61,513 bases of DNA from DAOMFM01 sp035429825 (GTDB lineage Bacteria; Acidobacteriota; Blastocatellia; UBA7656; JADIYM01): the NCBI GenBank assembly GCA_044224215.1, contig JBGAKX010000010.1:1-61513 (forward strand). Direction: 5' to 3'. This document shows, piece by piece, positions 9,909 to 22,517 of the stretch. Position numbers and translations under genes: made by a program. The notes below the pieces were generated by a model. That model had not been told where the DNA came from. It searched no databases and worked only from the letters and a program-made list of their open reading frames with translations. The stretch's first letter is position 1. Each line of letters begins with the position of its first letter.

Positions 9909-12320
9909 TCACTCATAGTGCAGCGCCACCATCGGATCCACGCGCGTCGCGCGCCTGGCCGGCAGGTAGCATGCGAGAAGCGCCGCCGCGACGATCACCG
10001 CCGCGGCTCCCGAGAAGGCCCACGGATCGATAGCGCTCACCTCGTAGAGCTGTGACGCGATGAGCCGCGCAGCGATGGCCGCCGCGAGTCCTCCGAGGAC
10101 GATTCCCGCGAGAGCCATCCCGGCGCCTTGCCGCAGGATGAGCCCGAGCACGGACCGTTGTTCGGCGCCGAGCGCCATGCGAACGCCGATCTCCTGGGTG
10201 CGCTCGGTCACGAGGTAGGACATCACGCCGTAGATGCCAACCGCCGCGAGCAGCACGGCGATCGCGCCAAAGAGCCCGAGAAGCATCGTTGCATAGCGGC
10301 GCGGCGCGAGCGATTCGTCGAGCGCCTCGTCCATCGTTCGCACGCCGTACACGGGCAGGTTGCGGTCGATCTCGTGAACGCTGCCGCGAATCGCCTCGGC
10401 CAGCTTCGTCGGATCGCCGTCGGTCCGCGCGACGACGGCAAGCGACATGCCGGGCCGCTGCGTGTAGGGAATGTAGACGGCGGGGACCTCGTCCGTGTCG
10501 ACGCCCTCGTGGTGGATGTCGGCTGCGATGCCTACGACTTCGCACCAGACGGGAACGCCGTCGACCGAGTCGAACGACAGCCTGCGTCCGATGACCGGCT
10601 GTCCGGGCCAGTACCGGCGAGCCATCGTCTCGTTGACGAGCAGCACGTTCGGCGCACCCGCCCGATCCGTCGCGGCGAGCGGACGGCCGTCGCGAACGGG
10701 AATTCGCATGGTGTCGAGGTAGCCCGCGTCGACGACCCGAACGTTGGCGTCCGGCTCGTTGCCCGGTGCGGGAGTCGGAGCGCCCTGCTCCGTAAAACTC
10801 AGGTACGCGCCGCCGCCGAGAATCGGCAGCGCGTTGACGAGACCCGCCGACTTCACACCTGGTAACGCGGACACGTGCTCGCGCAACGTGTCGTAGAACT
10901 GCACGATGCGCGTGTCGTCCTCGTACGGGTTGTGCGGAAGCGTGACGCGGGCGGTAATGACGTTTGCCGGATCGAACCCGAGCTCGACGCCCTGCAGCTT
11001 GTCAAAGCTGCGAATCATCAGACCGACGCCGACGAGCAGCACGAGCGCGAGCGCGACCTGCGTAGCGACGAGCACCCCGCGAAGACCGCGCCGCGTGTCG
11101 CCCACCTGACCGCGGCCTCCTTCCTTGAGCGCTTCGCCTGCGCCGACCCGCGAGATGCGGATCGCAGGAGCGAGCCCGAACAGCAGTCCCGTAGCGAACG
11201 AGAGGCCGACAGCAAAGACGATCACCCACCGGTCGAGCGACACGTCGGTCGCCGCGGCAACGTCGCTTGGCACGACACGAAGCAACAGCTCGGTCGCCCA
11301 CGGTGCGACGAGGAGCCCGATGCCTCCGCCGATGAGCGACAACAGTACGCTCTCTGTCAGCACCTGTCGGGCGATGCGCCATCGCCCGGCGCCGAGCGCG
11401 GCGCGGATGGCAATCTCGCGGTGGCGTGCCGCCGCGCGCGCGAGCTGCAGGTTTGCGACGTTCGCGCACGCGATCAGCAGTACGAGCGCAACCGCGCCGA
11501 GCAGCATCAGAAGCGCGGGCCGCAGCTTCTCGACCATCAGCTCATGAATCGGAACGAGCTCCACCGTCCACGACGTATTGGTTCCGGGGTACTGCTGCTC
11601 GAGACGCGCCGCGATGGCCTTCATCTCGGCCTCGGCCGCCGGTACCGCGACGCCCGGCTTCAGCCGCCCGACGACAAACAGGAAGTCGTTGCGCCGGCCA
11701 GCCTGGGTCGGATCCGCCGCGAGCGGCGCGATCACGTCCATGCGGCTGAGCCCGGGCAGCTTGAAACTCGCGGGCATCACGCCAATGACCGAGTACTGCG
11801 TTCCGCTGAGGTCGATCGTCTTGCCGACGATGCCCGGATCGCCGCCAAAGCGACGCTGCCACAACCCGTGCGACAAAATGGCCACGTGAGCGCCGTTGGG
11901 TTTGTCCTCTTCTGCGAGAAAGTTCCGTCCCACGACGGGCGCAACGCCGAGCGTCGGCAGAAAGTCTGCGGTGACCCGAGCGCCGATGATGCGTTCGGGC
12001 TCGCCTTCGCCGGTGATGTTGATGCTGCTCTGTGTCGCTGCGGCCATCGACTCGAACACCGAATTCTGCTGCTGCCAGTCGAGGAAGTCCGGCAACGACG
12101 CCTCCTCGCGCGGAATCTCCGGTGTCGTTCCCCACACGGTGACGACGCGGTCAGGCTCGAGCACGGCTGGCGGACGCAGAAGCATCGCGTTGACGACCGA
12201 GAAGATCGCCGTGTTTGCCCCGATGCCAAGCGCCATCGTCACGATCGCGACCGCGGCGAATCCAGGCCGTTTCACGAGCATTCTGACGGCGAATCTGAGG
12301 TCCATGAGCAGCGTTTCCAT
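9909..12320 (-). CDS. MacB/FtsX-type ABC permease, ADOP family (fourth in the tandem)
   Basis: 803 residues, the family's usual size. MacB periplasmic core domains alternate with FtsX permease domains in a duplicated architecture: first membrane helix near 18-40 ending in the diagnostic IGANTAIFSVVNAMLLRP, FtsX block about 265-400 (LVLLIACANVANLQLARA), a second core domain, and a C-terminal FtsX block (ATMLLGLFGAIAVLLAAVGIYGVMSYLV). The start is ATG 12320 with AAGGA eight bases upstream. Thirteen bp follow the preceding permease, so it is operonic. Such permeases lack their own ATPase and use the MacB-like ATPases upstream. Substrate unknown. Confidence 0.95.
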   Translation of the reverse strand: METLLMDLRFAVRMLVKRPGFAAVAIVTMALGIGANTAIFSVVNAMLLRPPAVLEPDRVVTVWGTTPEIPREEASLPDFLDWQQQNSVFESMAAATQSSINITGEGEPERIIGARVTADFLPTLGVAPVVGRNFLAEEDKPNGAHVAILSHGLWQRRFGGDPGIVGKTIDLSGTQYSVIGVMPASFKLPGLSRMDVIAPLAADPTQAGRRNDFLFVVGRLKPGVAVPAAEAEMKAIAARLEQQYPGTNTSWTVELVPIHELMVEKLRPALLMLLGAVALVLLIACANVANLQLARAAARHREIAIRAALGAGRWRIARQVLTESVLLSLIGGGIGLLVAPWATELLLRVVPSDVAAATDVSLDRWVIVFAVGLSFATGLLFGLAPAIRISRVGAGEALKEGGRGQVGDTRRGLRGVLVATQVALALVLLVGVGLMIRSFDKLQGVELGFDPANVITARVTLPHNPYEDDTRIVQFYDTLREHVSALPGVKSAGLVNALPILGGGAYLSFTEQGAPTPAPGNEPDANVRVVDAGYLDTMRIPVRDGRPLAATDRAGAPNVLLVNETMARRYWPGQPVIGRRLSFDSVDGVPVWCEVVGIAADIHHEGVDTDEVPAVYIPYTQRPGMSLAVVARTDGDPTKLAEAIRGSVHEIDRNLPVYGVRTMDEALDESLAPRRYATMLLGLFGAIAVLLAAVGIYGVMSYLVTERTQEIGVRMALGAEQRSVLGLILRQGAGMALAGIVLGGLAAAIAARLIASQLYEVSAIDPWAFSGAAAVIVAAALLACYLPARRATRVDPMVALHYE

Positions 12321-12333
12321 GTCGTCGTCCTTC

Positions 12334-14763
<2,430 letters not shown>

Positions 14764-14776
14764 GGCTGACTCCGAT

Positions 14777-17221
14777 CTACTCGGACCTGAGCGCGATGAC
14801 CGGGTCGACGCCCGTCGCTCTGAACGCAGGGATGAGCGTTGCCGCGGCGGCCACCGATAACACGAGCGTGTTGATCACGAGATACGTGGGCGGATCGACC
14901 ACGCCCACGCCGTAGAGCTGTGACGCGATCAGACGCGACAACAGCAACGCCGCGAGCGATCCGGCGACGAGACCCACGGCCGTATATGCGAGCCCGTGTC
15001 CTAGCACCAGTCTGAGCACGTCGGTGCGTCGCGCCCCGAGCGCCATGCGGACGCCGATCTCGCGCTCGCGCTGCTCCACGAAGTACGACAGCACGCCGTA
15101 GAGCCCGACACTTGCGATCAGCAGGGCCACGACTGCGAACGCGCCCGCAAGGAGCATCGCCATGCGACGCTTTGCGACGGTCCCGGCGACGCGTTGCTCC
15201 ATCGTCATCACGTTGTGCATGGGCTGATCCGCGTCGACTGAGCGGACCTGATCGCGCACCGCTGCGGTGAGCCGGTCGACGGGCATCGTCGACCGAACGA
15301 CGAGCGTGAGGTAGCGCGCGGGTCCCTGCAGGTACGTCGTGTAGCACTCGGGCTTTGGCGCAACGTCGAGCGCGGTGTGACGGACGTTCCCGACAACTCC
15401 GACGACCTCGTACTCGGGCCCGAGCGCCGACGGGTCTTCGCTGTCATCGGGAATCGTGATCCGCTGGCCGATGGCGGTCGTGTTGGGCCAGAACCGCTCA
15501 GCGAGCGACTGGTTGACGACGACGACGCCCCCCGTCCGCGCATCGTCCGCGTCGCTGAAGGCGCGGCCGGCGAGCACGGGAATTCGCATCGCGTCGAAAT
15601 AGCCGGGGCTCGCGGTGCGGAATTCGACTTCAGGCCGGTCCGGAGGCGGCGGCACCGGCTGTCCGACGACCGTGATGGCCGTGCTGTTGTTGCTGTCGCT
15701 GAGCGGGAGCGGATCGATCGCGCCGGCGGCCTCGACGCCCGGCACTGCGGCGACGCGCGCGAGTGTCTCCTTGAAGAACGCCGCGGTGCGCTCGTTGTCC
15801 GTGTACTTTGCACGCGGGATCGCGACGTCGAGCGTCAGCACGTTCCGTGGATCGAGCCCCGGGTCCACGTCGACGAGTTGCACAAAGCTGCGCACGAGCA
15901 GCCCGGCGCCCACGAGGAGCACGATCGTCACGCAGATTTCGGCCGCGACGAGCAGTCCTCGAATGCGGTCGTGTGTGCGTGTTCCGACGGCCCGGTCCCC
16001 CGACTTGAACGTTTCGAACAGGTCGGTGCCCGTCGTCCGGAGCGCCGGTCCGAGCCCGAATGTGAGCGCGGTGACGATAGAGGCGCCGAGCGCGAACAGA
16101 TACACTGGCCAGTGGATTCCGACGTCTCCGATCCGCGGGATGTCGTGCGGCGCAAGCGCTCGCAGCAGGTCGATCGACCACGCGCTGAGGATCAGTCCCA
16201 GTGCACCGCCGACAAGCGCCAGCACGACGCTTTCGGTGAGCAACTGGCGGACGATTCGCAGACGGCCTGCCCCAAGGGCGGTGCGCACCGCGATCTCTCG
16301 GCGACGGTGCGCGCCGCGGGCGAGCAGCATGTTCGCCACGTTTCCGCACGCGACGAGCAGCACGGCGGCGACCGCGGCGAACAGGAGCAGCAGCGGCGTC
16401 TTGACGTCCGCGACGATCCAGTCATGCAGCGGAACGGGGTGCACCGAGCGGCCGACGTTCGTGTCGGGATGTTCGGCTGCCAGCCGGTTGCCAATGGCTG
16501 CGATGTCGTCCGCTGCCGCGGCGAACGACACACCGTCGCGAAGCCGGCCGATCACGTACAGGTAGTGCGCCTGTCGGTCCGCCTTTGCCGGATCGAGCCG
16601 CATCGGAACCCACACGTCGATGTCACGGCTGACGGGGAACGGCAGGTTGAAACCCGCGGGAAGAATGCCCGCGATCGTGACCGGGCGCCCGCCGAGCTGT
16701 ACCTGCGATCCGACAACGCCTGGATCGGCGCCGAACGCACGGCGCCAGGTCTCGGTGCTGATGATGGCGACGGGCGCGGCATTGGGCACGCCGTCGCCCG
16801 GCTCGAAATCACGGCCTGCGACGGGCTGTATGCCGAGCGTCTTGAAGAAGTTCGGGGTCACCGAGGCGCCGTCGAGACGGACGGGCTGGTCGCGCGTCGC
16901 GAGTGGAAGGCTCGTGTAGCTGAGCGCCGCAAGGTTCTCGAACGTCGTGTTTCGATCGCACCAGTCCAGATAGTTTGCAGCGCTGGCCTCGGTGCGATTG
17001 CGGAATTCGGGGCTCGCCTGGTCGTTCGTCTCCCACACGGCGGCAAGCCGTTCTGGGGCCGGGTAGGGAAGCGGGCGGATCAGCACGCCGTCGACGACAC
17101 TGAAGATCGCCGTTGTCGCGCCGATTCCGACCGCGAGGACGAGGATCGCGATGCCCGCGAACACTGGGCTCTTCAGAAGGGTTCGAATCGCGTACCGAAT
17201 GTCGTTGAACGTCGTCTCCAT
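14777..17221 (-). CDS. MacB/FtsX-type ABC permease, ADOP family (second in the tandem)
   Basis: 814 residues. Same architecture: IRYAIRTLLKSPVFAG start, IGATTAIFSVVDGVLIRPLP (one substitution from the usual IGANTA), periplasmic core domain, FtsX block with LLVACGNVANMLLARGA, second core, and C-terminal FtsX block with VGLYGVLSYFVEQREREIGVRMALGA. ATG 17221 is preferred over the in-frame GTG at 17227 because GGAG lies seven bases upstream of it. Follows the first permease by 25 bp. Confidence 0.95.
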   Translation of the reverse strand: METTFNDIRYAIRTLLKSPVFAGIAILVLAVGIGATTAIFSVVDGVLIRPLPYPAPERLAAVWETNDQASPEFRNRTEASAANYLDWCDRNTTFENLAALSYTSLPLATRDQPVRLDGASVTPNFFKTLGIQPVAGRDFEPGDGVPNAAPVAIISTETWRRAFGADPGVVGSQVQLGGRPVTIAGILPAGFNLPFPVSRDIDVWVPMRLDPAKADRQAHYLYVIGRLRDGVSFAAAADDIAAIGNRLAAEHPDTNVGRSVHPVPLHDWIVADVKTPLLLLFAAVAAVLLVACGNVANMLLARGAHRRREIAVRTALGAGRLRIVRQLLTESVVLALVGGALGLILSAWSIDLLRALAPHDIPRIGDVGIHWPVYLFALGASIVTALTFGLGPALRTTGTDLFETFKSGDRAVGTRTHDRIRGLLVAAEICVTIVLLVGAGLLVRSFVQLVDVDPGLDPRNVLTLDVAIPRAKYTDNERTAAFFKETLARVAAVPGVEAAGAIDPLPLSDSNNSTAITVVGQPVPPPPDRPEVEFRTASPGYFDAMRIPVLAGRAFSDADDARTGGVVVVNQSLAERFWPNTTAIGQRITIPDDSEDPSALGPEYEVVGVVGNVRHTALDVAPKPECYTTYLQGPARYLTLVVRSTMPVDRLTAAVRDQVRSVDADQPMHNVMTMEQRVAGTVAKRRMAMLLAGAFAVVALLIASVGLYGVLSYFVEQREREIGVRMALGARRTDVLRLVLGHGLAYTAVGLVAGSLAALLLSRLIASQLYGVGVVDPPTYLVINTLVLSVAAAATLIPAFRATGVDPVIALRSE

Positions 17222-17246
17222 GCTCACTCTCCGTGTTCCGTGCCCG

Positions 17247-19685
17247 TCAGTCGTGCCGCAGCGCGACGAGCGGGTCCACGTTCGTGGCGCTTCGAGCCGG
17301 CAGGTAGCACGCGGCGAGCGCCACGGCTGCCAGCAGTCCGCTCACGCCGAGAAACGTCCACGCATCCGTCGGCTCGACCTGGAACAGCAGGCTTGTCAGG
17401 TATCGCGACAGTGCGGCGGCAGATGCAATCCCGATGGCAAGACCGGCTGCGACAAGCAATGCACCCCGCTCGAGGACCGACTTCAGAATGTCGCCGGGAC
17501 TCGCGCCGAGCGCCATCCTGATACCGATTTCGTGGACGCGCCGGCTGACCGCGTAGGCGAGGACGCTGTAGAGGCCGACCACGGCGAGAAGGAGTGCGAC
17601 CGCCGCAAGCGAGGCAAGGCTCAGCATGTCGAACCATCGACCCGCGACCGACGAACCTATCCTGTCCTCCATCGTCTTGACGTCATACACGGGCAACTCC
17701 GGATCGAGCCCGTGCACTGCATCAGTCATCGCGCCGGCGACGTGGCCGGGCCCTCCAACGCTTCGAACGGCCACGAACATCGGACCGATCTCGAAGTCCG
17801 GAAGCTGCGGCTGAAGGTATGACACGTACATTTCCGGCGGAGCTTCCTCGTCGAGCCCGCGGTGGCGGACGTCACCGGCGACCCCGACGATCTGCATCCA
17901 CGGATACGGCGTTTCCATGCCGCCGAGCTTTATCCGGCGGCCGATGGGGTCTGCGCCGGGGAAGAACGTTCGCACCATCGACTCGTTGACGACGACGACC
18001 AACGGCGCGCCTTCGCGATCGGTTGACGCAAGGGACCTGCCCTCACGAATCGGAATCTCCATGGTCTCGAAATACCCCGGGCTCACCATTCGGAACTCGA
18101 CGTTCACGACGGCATCGCCAACCCCGTCGATCGCGAAGCTCCTGCGACTCGTCGAGCCCCCGAGCGGGAGGTAATTCACGGCTGCTGCCGACTCGACGCC
18201 TGGCGCAGACCTGATCTTCTCGAGAAGGGCCGTGTAGAAGGCTCTCTGTCTGCCCGGGTCCGGATAGCTCGCCTCGGTCGGCGCCACGCGCATCGTCGCG
18301 ACGTTCTGGGGATCGAAGCCGGGCGAGACGTGAAGCAGGCGATCGAGACTCCTGATGAGAAGGCCAGCGCCGACGAGCACAATGACCGCAAGCGCAATCT
18401 CGCTCACGACAAGCGCCGCCCGAAACCTGTTGTGTCCGGGGCCTTCGCTCGTGCCCCGGCTCCCGTCCTTGAGCGCGTCATTCACGTTCGATCGCGACGC
18501 GACGAGCGCGGGCACGAGCGTGAAGAGCACTCCCGCGAGGAGCGAGACACCAAGCGTGAACGCGAGAACGCGCCAGTCGAGATCGAGCTCCTCGTATCGC
18601 GGAATCCTGTCGGGTTTGATCGCAATGAGAAGCGTGTCGATCCACACAGCAAACAGAACGCCGATCGCCCCGCCGACCATCGACAGCAGGACGCCCTCCG
18701 TGAGCATCTGCCGAATGATTCGCCACCGGCTCGCGCCGAGTGCGGTCCGGAGGGCGATCTCGCGGCTGCGCGCGGTCGCACGCGCAAGGGTGAGGTTGGC
18801 GACGTTGGCGCATCCGATCAGCAGTATCAGTCCGACGGCCGCGAGCAGGACGAGGAGCGCCTGTCGGGCATCGCCAACCACTACCGTCTTCAGCCCAGTA
18901 GCGGTCATGGTCCAGCCACTGTCGTCGTGGTAGAAGGTGGGATGTTCGACCCGGACGTCGTTCGCGATTGAGCGTAGCTCCGCGCTCGCCTGTTGCTCGG
19001 TCACGTTCGGCCCGAGCCTGGCAAGCACGCTGAGCCAGTGCGAGCCACGTTCGTCGTCACTGTACTGGTGCGTCGAGAACGCTATGGGAACCCACAGCTC
19101 CGTGTCGCGATTGGGGAACCGGAAGTCCGCAGGCATGACGCCGACGATCGTGTAGGCAATGCCGTCGACGTGGATGGAGTGACCAACGATTCCGGGAATC
19201 CCGGCGAATCGCCGTTGCCAGAGCCCGTACCCGAGCACGGCAACTCGATCGTATCCCTCGCGATCCTCGTCCGTCGTGAACGAGCGGCCGACCACCGGCC
19301 GCACGCCGAGCATTGGAATCAGACTGGCCGATGCATAGGTCGTCACGACGCGTTCGGGAGCGCCTTCGCCCGTGAGGTTCACACTGGAGGTCCCGTACGC
19401 GGCCACGTCCTCGAACACGTGCGAGCGGTCGCGGACGTCCGCAAACTCCGGCGGCGACATCGGGAGCACCCTGGCGCCGATGCTCGGAAGCGCCGCACGA
19501 ATCTCGACAAGGCGTTCGGAGTCGGCGTACGGAAGCGGTCTCAGAATGGCCGCGTTGACAACGCTGAAGATTGCCGTGTTGGCGCCGATCGCGAGCGCAA
19601 GCGTGAGCACGGCCGCAGAGGTGGACAGTGGGCTCTTTGCCAGCAGTCGGAGCCCGATGCGGATGTCGTCAAGCAGAATTCCCAT
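17247..19685 (-). CDS. MacB/FtsX-type ABC permease, ADOP family (first in the tandem)
   Basis: 812 residues: ILLDDIRIGLRLLAKSPLST start, then AIGANTAIFSVVNAAILRPLP, two periplasmic core domains and two FtsX blocks (LILLIGCANVANLTLARA near the middle; LLLAVVGLYSVLAYAVSRRVHEIGIRMALGA near the end). ATG 19685 has GGAG seven bases upstream; the open frame extends 33 codons further but without homology. An 80-bp gap separates it from the ATPase gene, the largest gap between the transport genes, which might host an internal promoter or processing site. Substrate unknown. Confidence 0.95.
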   Translation of the reverse strand: MGILLDDIRIGLRLLAKSPLSTSAAVLTLALAIGANTAIFSVVNAAILRPLPYADSERLVEIRAALPSIGARVLPMSPPEFADVRDRSHVFEDVAAYGTSSVNLTGEGAPERVVTTYASASLIPMLGVRPVVGRSFTTDEDREGYDRVAVLGYGLWQRRFAGIPGIVGHSIHVDGIAYTIVGVMPADFRFPNRDTELWVPIAFSTHQYSDDERGSHWLSVLARLGPNVTEQQASAELRSIANDVRVEHPTFYHDDSGWTMTATGLKTVVVGDARQALLVLLAAVGLILLIGCANVANLTLARATARSREIALRTALGASRWRIIRQMLTEGVLLSMVGGAIGVLFAVWIDTLLIAIKPDRIPRYEELDLDWRVLAFTLGVSLLAGVLFTLVPALVASRSNVNDALKDGSRGTSEGPGHNRFRAALVVSEIALAVIVLVGAGLLIRSLDRLLHVSPGFDPQNVATMRVAPTEASYPDPGRQRAFYTALLEKIRSAPGVESAAAVNYLPLGGSTSRRSFAIDGVGDAVVNVEFRMVSPGYFETMEIPIREGRSLASTDREGAPLVVVVNESMVRTFFPGADPIGRRIKLGGMETPYPWMQIVGVAGDVRHRGLDEEAPPEMYVSYLQPQLPDFEIGPMFVAVRSVGGPGHVAGAMTDAVHGLDPELPVYDVKTMEDRIGSSVAGRWFDMLSLASLAAVALLLAVVGLYSVLAYAVSRRVHEIGIRMALGASPGDILKSVLERGALLVAAGLAIGIASAAALSRYLTSLLFQVEPTDAWTFLGVSGLLAAVALAACYLPARSATNVDPLVALRHD

Positions 19686-19765
19686 TTCAGTCTCCAGCGC
19701 GATTCGACATCCACGCGCTTCGCGGGTGCGGCGCAGCACACGTGTGCGGCGTCGCGACACGCCCT

Positions 19766-20431
19766 TCAGGCGTCGACGATCCAACCGTCACGCAGGCGGA
19801 CGACACGGTTTCCGTACGCCGCGTTCTCCTCGGAATGCGTGACCTGGATGATGGTCGTGCCTTCGTCGTTCAGCCGTTTGAAGAGCTTCATGATCTCGCG
19901 CCCCTGTTCCGAATGGAGGTTTCCAGTCGGCTCGTCGGCAAGGATGACTTTTGGGGACGCCACGATCGCGCGGGCGACGCCCACCAACTGCTGCTGGCCG
20001 CCGGAGAGCTGGCTCGGGTACAGGTCCTTCTTCCCGACGATCTGAAAGCGGTCGAGCACGTCGGCGACGATGCTCGCGCGCTCGTGCTTCGGGTAATTCC
20101 GGTAGGAGAGCGGAATCTCGAGATTCTCGTAGACCGTCAGATCGTCGAGCAGGTGATAGCTCTGGAACACGAATCCGATGTTCTGGTTTCGAAGTTCGGC
20201 GCGCTGCTTCGGGTTGAGCGTGTGTACGTCGCGGCCGAGAAACGCGAGCTCACCCGTCCAGCCGGCGTCGTGCATTCCTATGATGTGAAGCAGTGTCGAC
20301 TTGCCGGCGCCGGACGGTCCCATGACCGAAACGAAGTCGCCCTCGCCGACGGTCAGATCGATGCGGCTGAGGATGTACGTGCGTGTTCCCGCACGCTCGA
20401 CGTGCTTTTCGACGTTGTGAAGGGAGATCAT
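19766..20431 (-). CDS. ABC transporter ATP-binding protein, MacB/LolD-like
   Basis: 221 residues. Walker A GPSGAGKST at 38-46, Q-loop FQSYHLL near 90, signature LSGGQ at 142-146, Walker B VILADEP at 162-168 and switch His in THS near 199. Two deviations: the residues after LSGGQQQ are LVGVARA rather than the usual RVAIARA, and the D-loop region reads GNLHSEQG, with His where MacB-type ATPases have Asp (GNLDS). The paralogue next door keeps the canonical form. It may pair with that ATPase as a heterodimer or serve a different subset of the four permeases. Confidence 0.94.
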   Translation of the reverse strand: MISLHNVEKHVERAGTRTYILSRIDLTVGEGDFVSVMGPSGAGKSTLLHIIGMHDAGWTGELAFLGRDVHTLNPKQRAELRNQNIGFVFQSYHLLDDLTVYENLEIPLSYRNYPKHERASIVADVLDRFQIVGKKDLYPSQLSGGQQQLVGVARAIVASPKVILADEPTGNLHSEQGREIMKLFKRLNDEGTTIIQVTHSEENAAYGNRVVRLRDGWIVDA

Positions 20432-20457
20432 CGATGCTCCACGTCGGTCGCTCGGTG

Positions 20458-21159
20458 TCAGTTCGCTTCGACCATCTCGTCGACGACCCGGCCGTCAAAG
20501 AGGTGGACCGTCCGGTCCGCGTGCCGCGCAAAGCGCGAATCGTGCGTCACCATGCAGATCGTCGCGCCGCCGCGATGCAGCTCGCGCAGGAGCTCCATCA
20601 CGGCTTCGCCGTTCTTTGAGTCGAGGTTGCCGGTCGGCTCGTCCGCGAGCAGGATCGACGGCTCGCCGACGAGCGCACGCGCGACGGCGACGCGCTGCTG
20701 CTGGCCGCCCGACAGCTGGCTCGGAAGGTGTTTCGCGCGACGAGTCATGCCGACGCGGCCAAGCGCATCGTTGACGCGCCGCTTTCGCTCGGAGGCGCCC
20801 ATGCCGCGATAGGTGAGCGGGAGCTCGACGTTCTCGAAGACCGTGAGATCGCCGATCAGGTTGAAGCTCTGGAAGATGAACCCGATCCTGCGGTTACGGA
20901 TGCGCGCGCGCTCGGCGAGCGTGAGGTTTGCGACCGGTTCGCCCGCAAGAAGGTACTCGCCGTCCGTCGGCGAATCGAGAAGCCCGAGGATCGAGAGCAG
21001 CGTCGATTTGCCGCAGCCGGACGGGCCCGAAATCGACACGTACTCGCCCTGCCCGATCTCGAGGTGGATGCCCGACAGGGCGTGCGTCTCGACTTCGTCC
21101 GTCGAAAACACTTTCGCCAGGTTGTCGAGCCGGATCAGTGGTTGCGTCGATGTGCTCAT
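20458..21159 (-). CDS. ABC transporter ATP-binding protein, MacB/LolD-like
   Basis: 233 residues, all catalytic motifs canonical: Walker A GPSGCGKST at 45-53, Q-loop FQSFNLI near 97, signature LSGGQ at 149-153, Walker B SILLADEP at 168-175, D-loop GNLDS, switch His in VTHD. Start ATG 21159 with AGAGGAG upstream; an 18-codon upstream extension is not credible. It lies 20 bp after the adaptor and 26 bp before the second ATPase, so the three are surely cotranscribed. It should energise the FtsX-type permeases encoded downstream. Confidence 0.95.
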   Translation of the reverse strand: MSTSTQPLIRLDNLAKVFSTDEVETHALSGIHLEIGQGEYVSISGPSGCGKSTLLSILGLLDSPTDGEYLLAGEPVANLTLAERARIRNRRIGFIFQSFNLIGDLTVFENVELPLTYRGMGASERKRRVNDALGRVGMTRRAKHLPSQLSGGQQQRVAVARALVGEPSILLADEPTGNLDSKNGEAVMELLRELHRGGATICMVTHDSRFARHADRTVHLFDGRVVDEMVEAN

Positions 21160-21179
21160 GCTCACTCCTCTGCAGGGTG

Positions 21180-22475
21180 TTACTTCAGTCGGACACGATC
21201 GTATCCGTCCCATGCGGACATGTCGGAAAGGATCACCTTGTCGCCGGGAGCCAGCCCGTCCACGATTTCGATCGTGCTGACCGAGCTTCGTCCGAGCTTG
21301 ACGGGCACGCGCGTGGCCGCGGCTCCGTCGTCGATGATCCGGAACAAACCTACGGTCGTCTGCGGTTGCGCGTTGACCGGCCGGTTGACGAAGAGAACGT
21401 CGTCGAGATGTTCGATTTCGATCGTTCCGTCGACGGTGAGGTCCGGGCGCGCGCCGGCCGGAAGCGGCTGTGTGAAGGCGACGTCGAGTGTCACCGTGCC
21501 CTGCACGGCCGCCGGATCGATCCGTGACACGGTGCCCGCGACCAGTCCGTTGCGCGTATCGATCGACGCCGCCTGGCCGACGGCAACGTCCTTTGCCTGT
21601 GTCTCGGGCACCTTGAGCTCGGCCTTGAGGTGCGTCGGCTCCGCGACGCGGGCGAGCGGCGCGCCTGAAGACACTCGTTGACCGACCTCGACGGAGACCT
21701 GTTGAAGGACGCCCGCAATTCCCGCGCGAACCTGAAGACCGGCGACCTGGCTGCGCCGCAGCTCGAGCGTTGCGCGCAGCTGGTCGATCTCGGCGCGCTG
21801 CGACGCGAGTTGCGCCTCCATGGACTGGCGCGCGAACTGCATCCGCTCCTTTGCGATGCGATACCGGTTGGCGAGCTCGTCGGCGGTCAGCCGCGACAGC
21901 TTCTGCGTCATCGGAGCGATGAGCCCCTTGGCGTTGAGCTCTTCGTCGGCGTTCGCGTGCAGGACCGCCTGTTTGTAGTCGGCCTCGACCTTGGCCACTT
22001 CGGATTCCTGTGCGAGCAGTTCGCTCTTGAGCTGGACCGTCTGGCGTTCGAGCTCGGCCGAGCCGGCCTTCAGCTTGAACTCGGCGTCCTGCGTGGCGAG
22101 CTGGAGCTCGGGGTTGCTGAGCTCGAGGATGACCGAATCCGAGCCGACGTCGGTGCCCGGCTGAACGACGACCCGTTCAACCTGGCCGTCGGTTGCCGCT
22201 GGAATCACGCGGATCTCGACCGGCACGAGCGTCCCGGTGCCGCGGACCTGTCGGATCATTGGCCCGCGCTCGACCGTGCCGCGCCACACCGTGCCGCCGT
22301 CGACCGTGGGATCTGCCGGTTTCAACCGCGCGAGCGTGACCGTCAGAACCGTAACGACGACGACTCCCGCTGTGGCGAAGACCGCCATCTTGACGTACCG
22401 CCAGCGTTTGGAGGCTCTTGGTTTTGGAATATCCATGGCAATTGCGCAGGACAGTGCTACCAATTCCCGTGCCAT
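21180..22475 (-). CDS. Membrane-fusion / periplasmic adaptor protein (HlyD/MacA-like)
   Basis: 431 residues. One N-terminal membrane helix (about 30-52), a barrel-sandwich/lipoyl half, a long coiled-coil hairpin (about 130-250, rich in Glu/Gln/Lys with KLKAGSAELERQTVQLKSELLAQ), a second lipoyl half, and a beta-barrel with membrane-proximal domain (GLAPGDKVILSD). This is the HlyD/RND-MFP pattern that bridges an inner-membrane pump to an outer-membrane channel. No TolC-like gene is in the window. ATG 22475 is chosen for AGGAG eight bases upstream; ATG 22436 is an alternative. First gene of the 15-kb operon. Confidence 0.92.
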   Translation of the reverse strand: MARELVALSCAIAMDIPKPRASKRWRYVKMAVFATAGVVVVTVLTVTLARLKPADPTVDGGTVWRGTVERGPMIRQVRGTGTLVPVEIRVIPAATDGQVERVVVQPGTDVGSDSVILELSNPELQLATQDAEFKLKAGSAELERQTVQLKSELLAQESEVAKVEADYKQAVLHANADEELNAKGLIAPMTQKLSRLTADELANRYRIAKERMQFARQSMEAQLASQRAEIDQLRATLELRRSQVAGLQVRAGIAGVLQQVSVEVGQRVSSGAPLARVAEPTHLKAELKVPETQAKDVAVGQAASIDTRNGLVAGTVSRIDPAAVQGTVTLDVAFTQPLPAGARPDLTVDGTIEIEHLDDVLFVNRPVNAQPQTTVGLFRIIDDGAAATRVPVKLGRSSVSTIEIVDGLAPGDKVILSDMSAWDGYDRVRLK

Positions 22476-22517
22476 TGCCTCAGCTCCTCGCAAGATGCTC
22501 AAAACAGGCCACTTACT

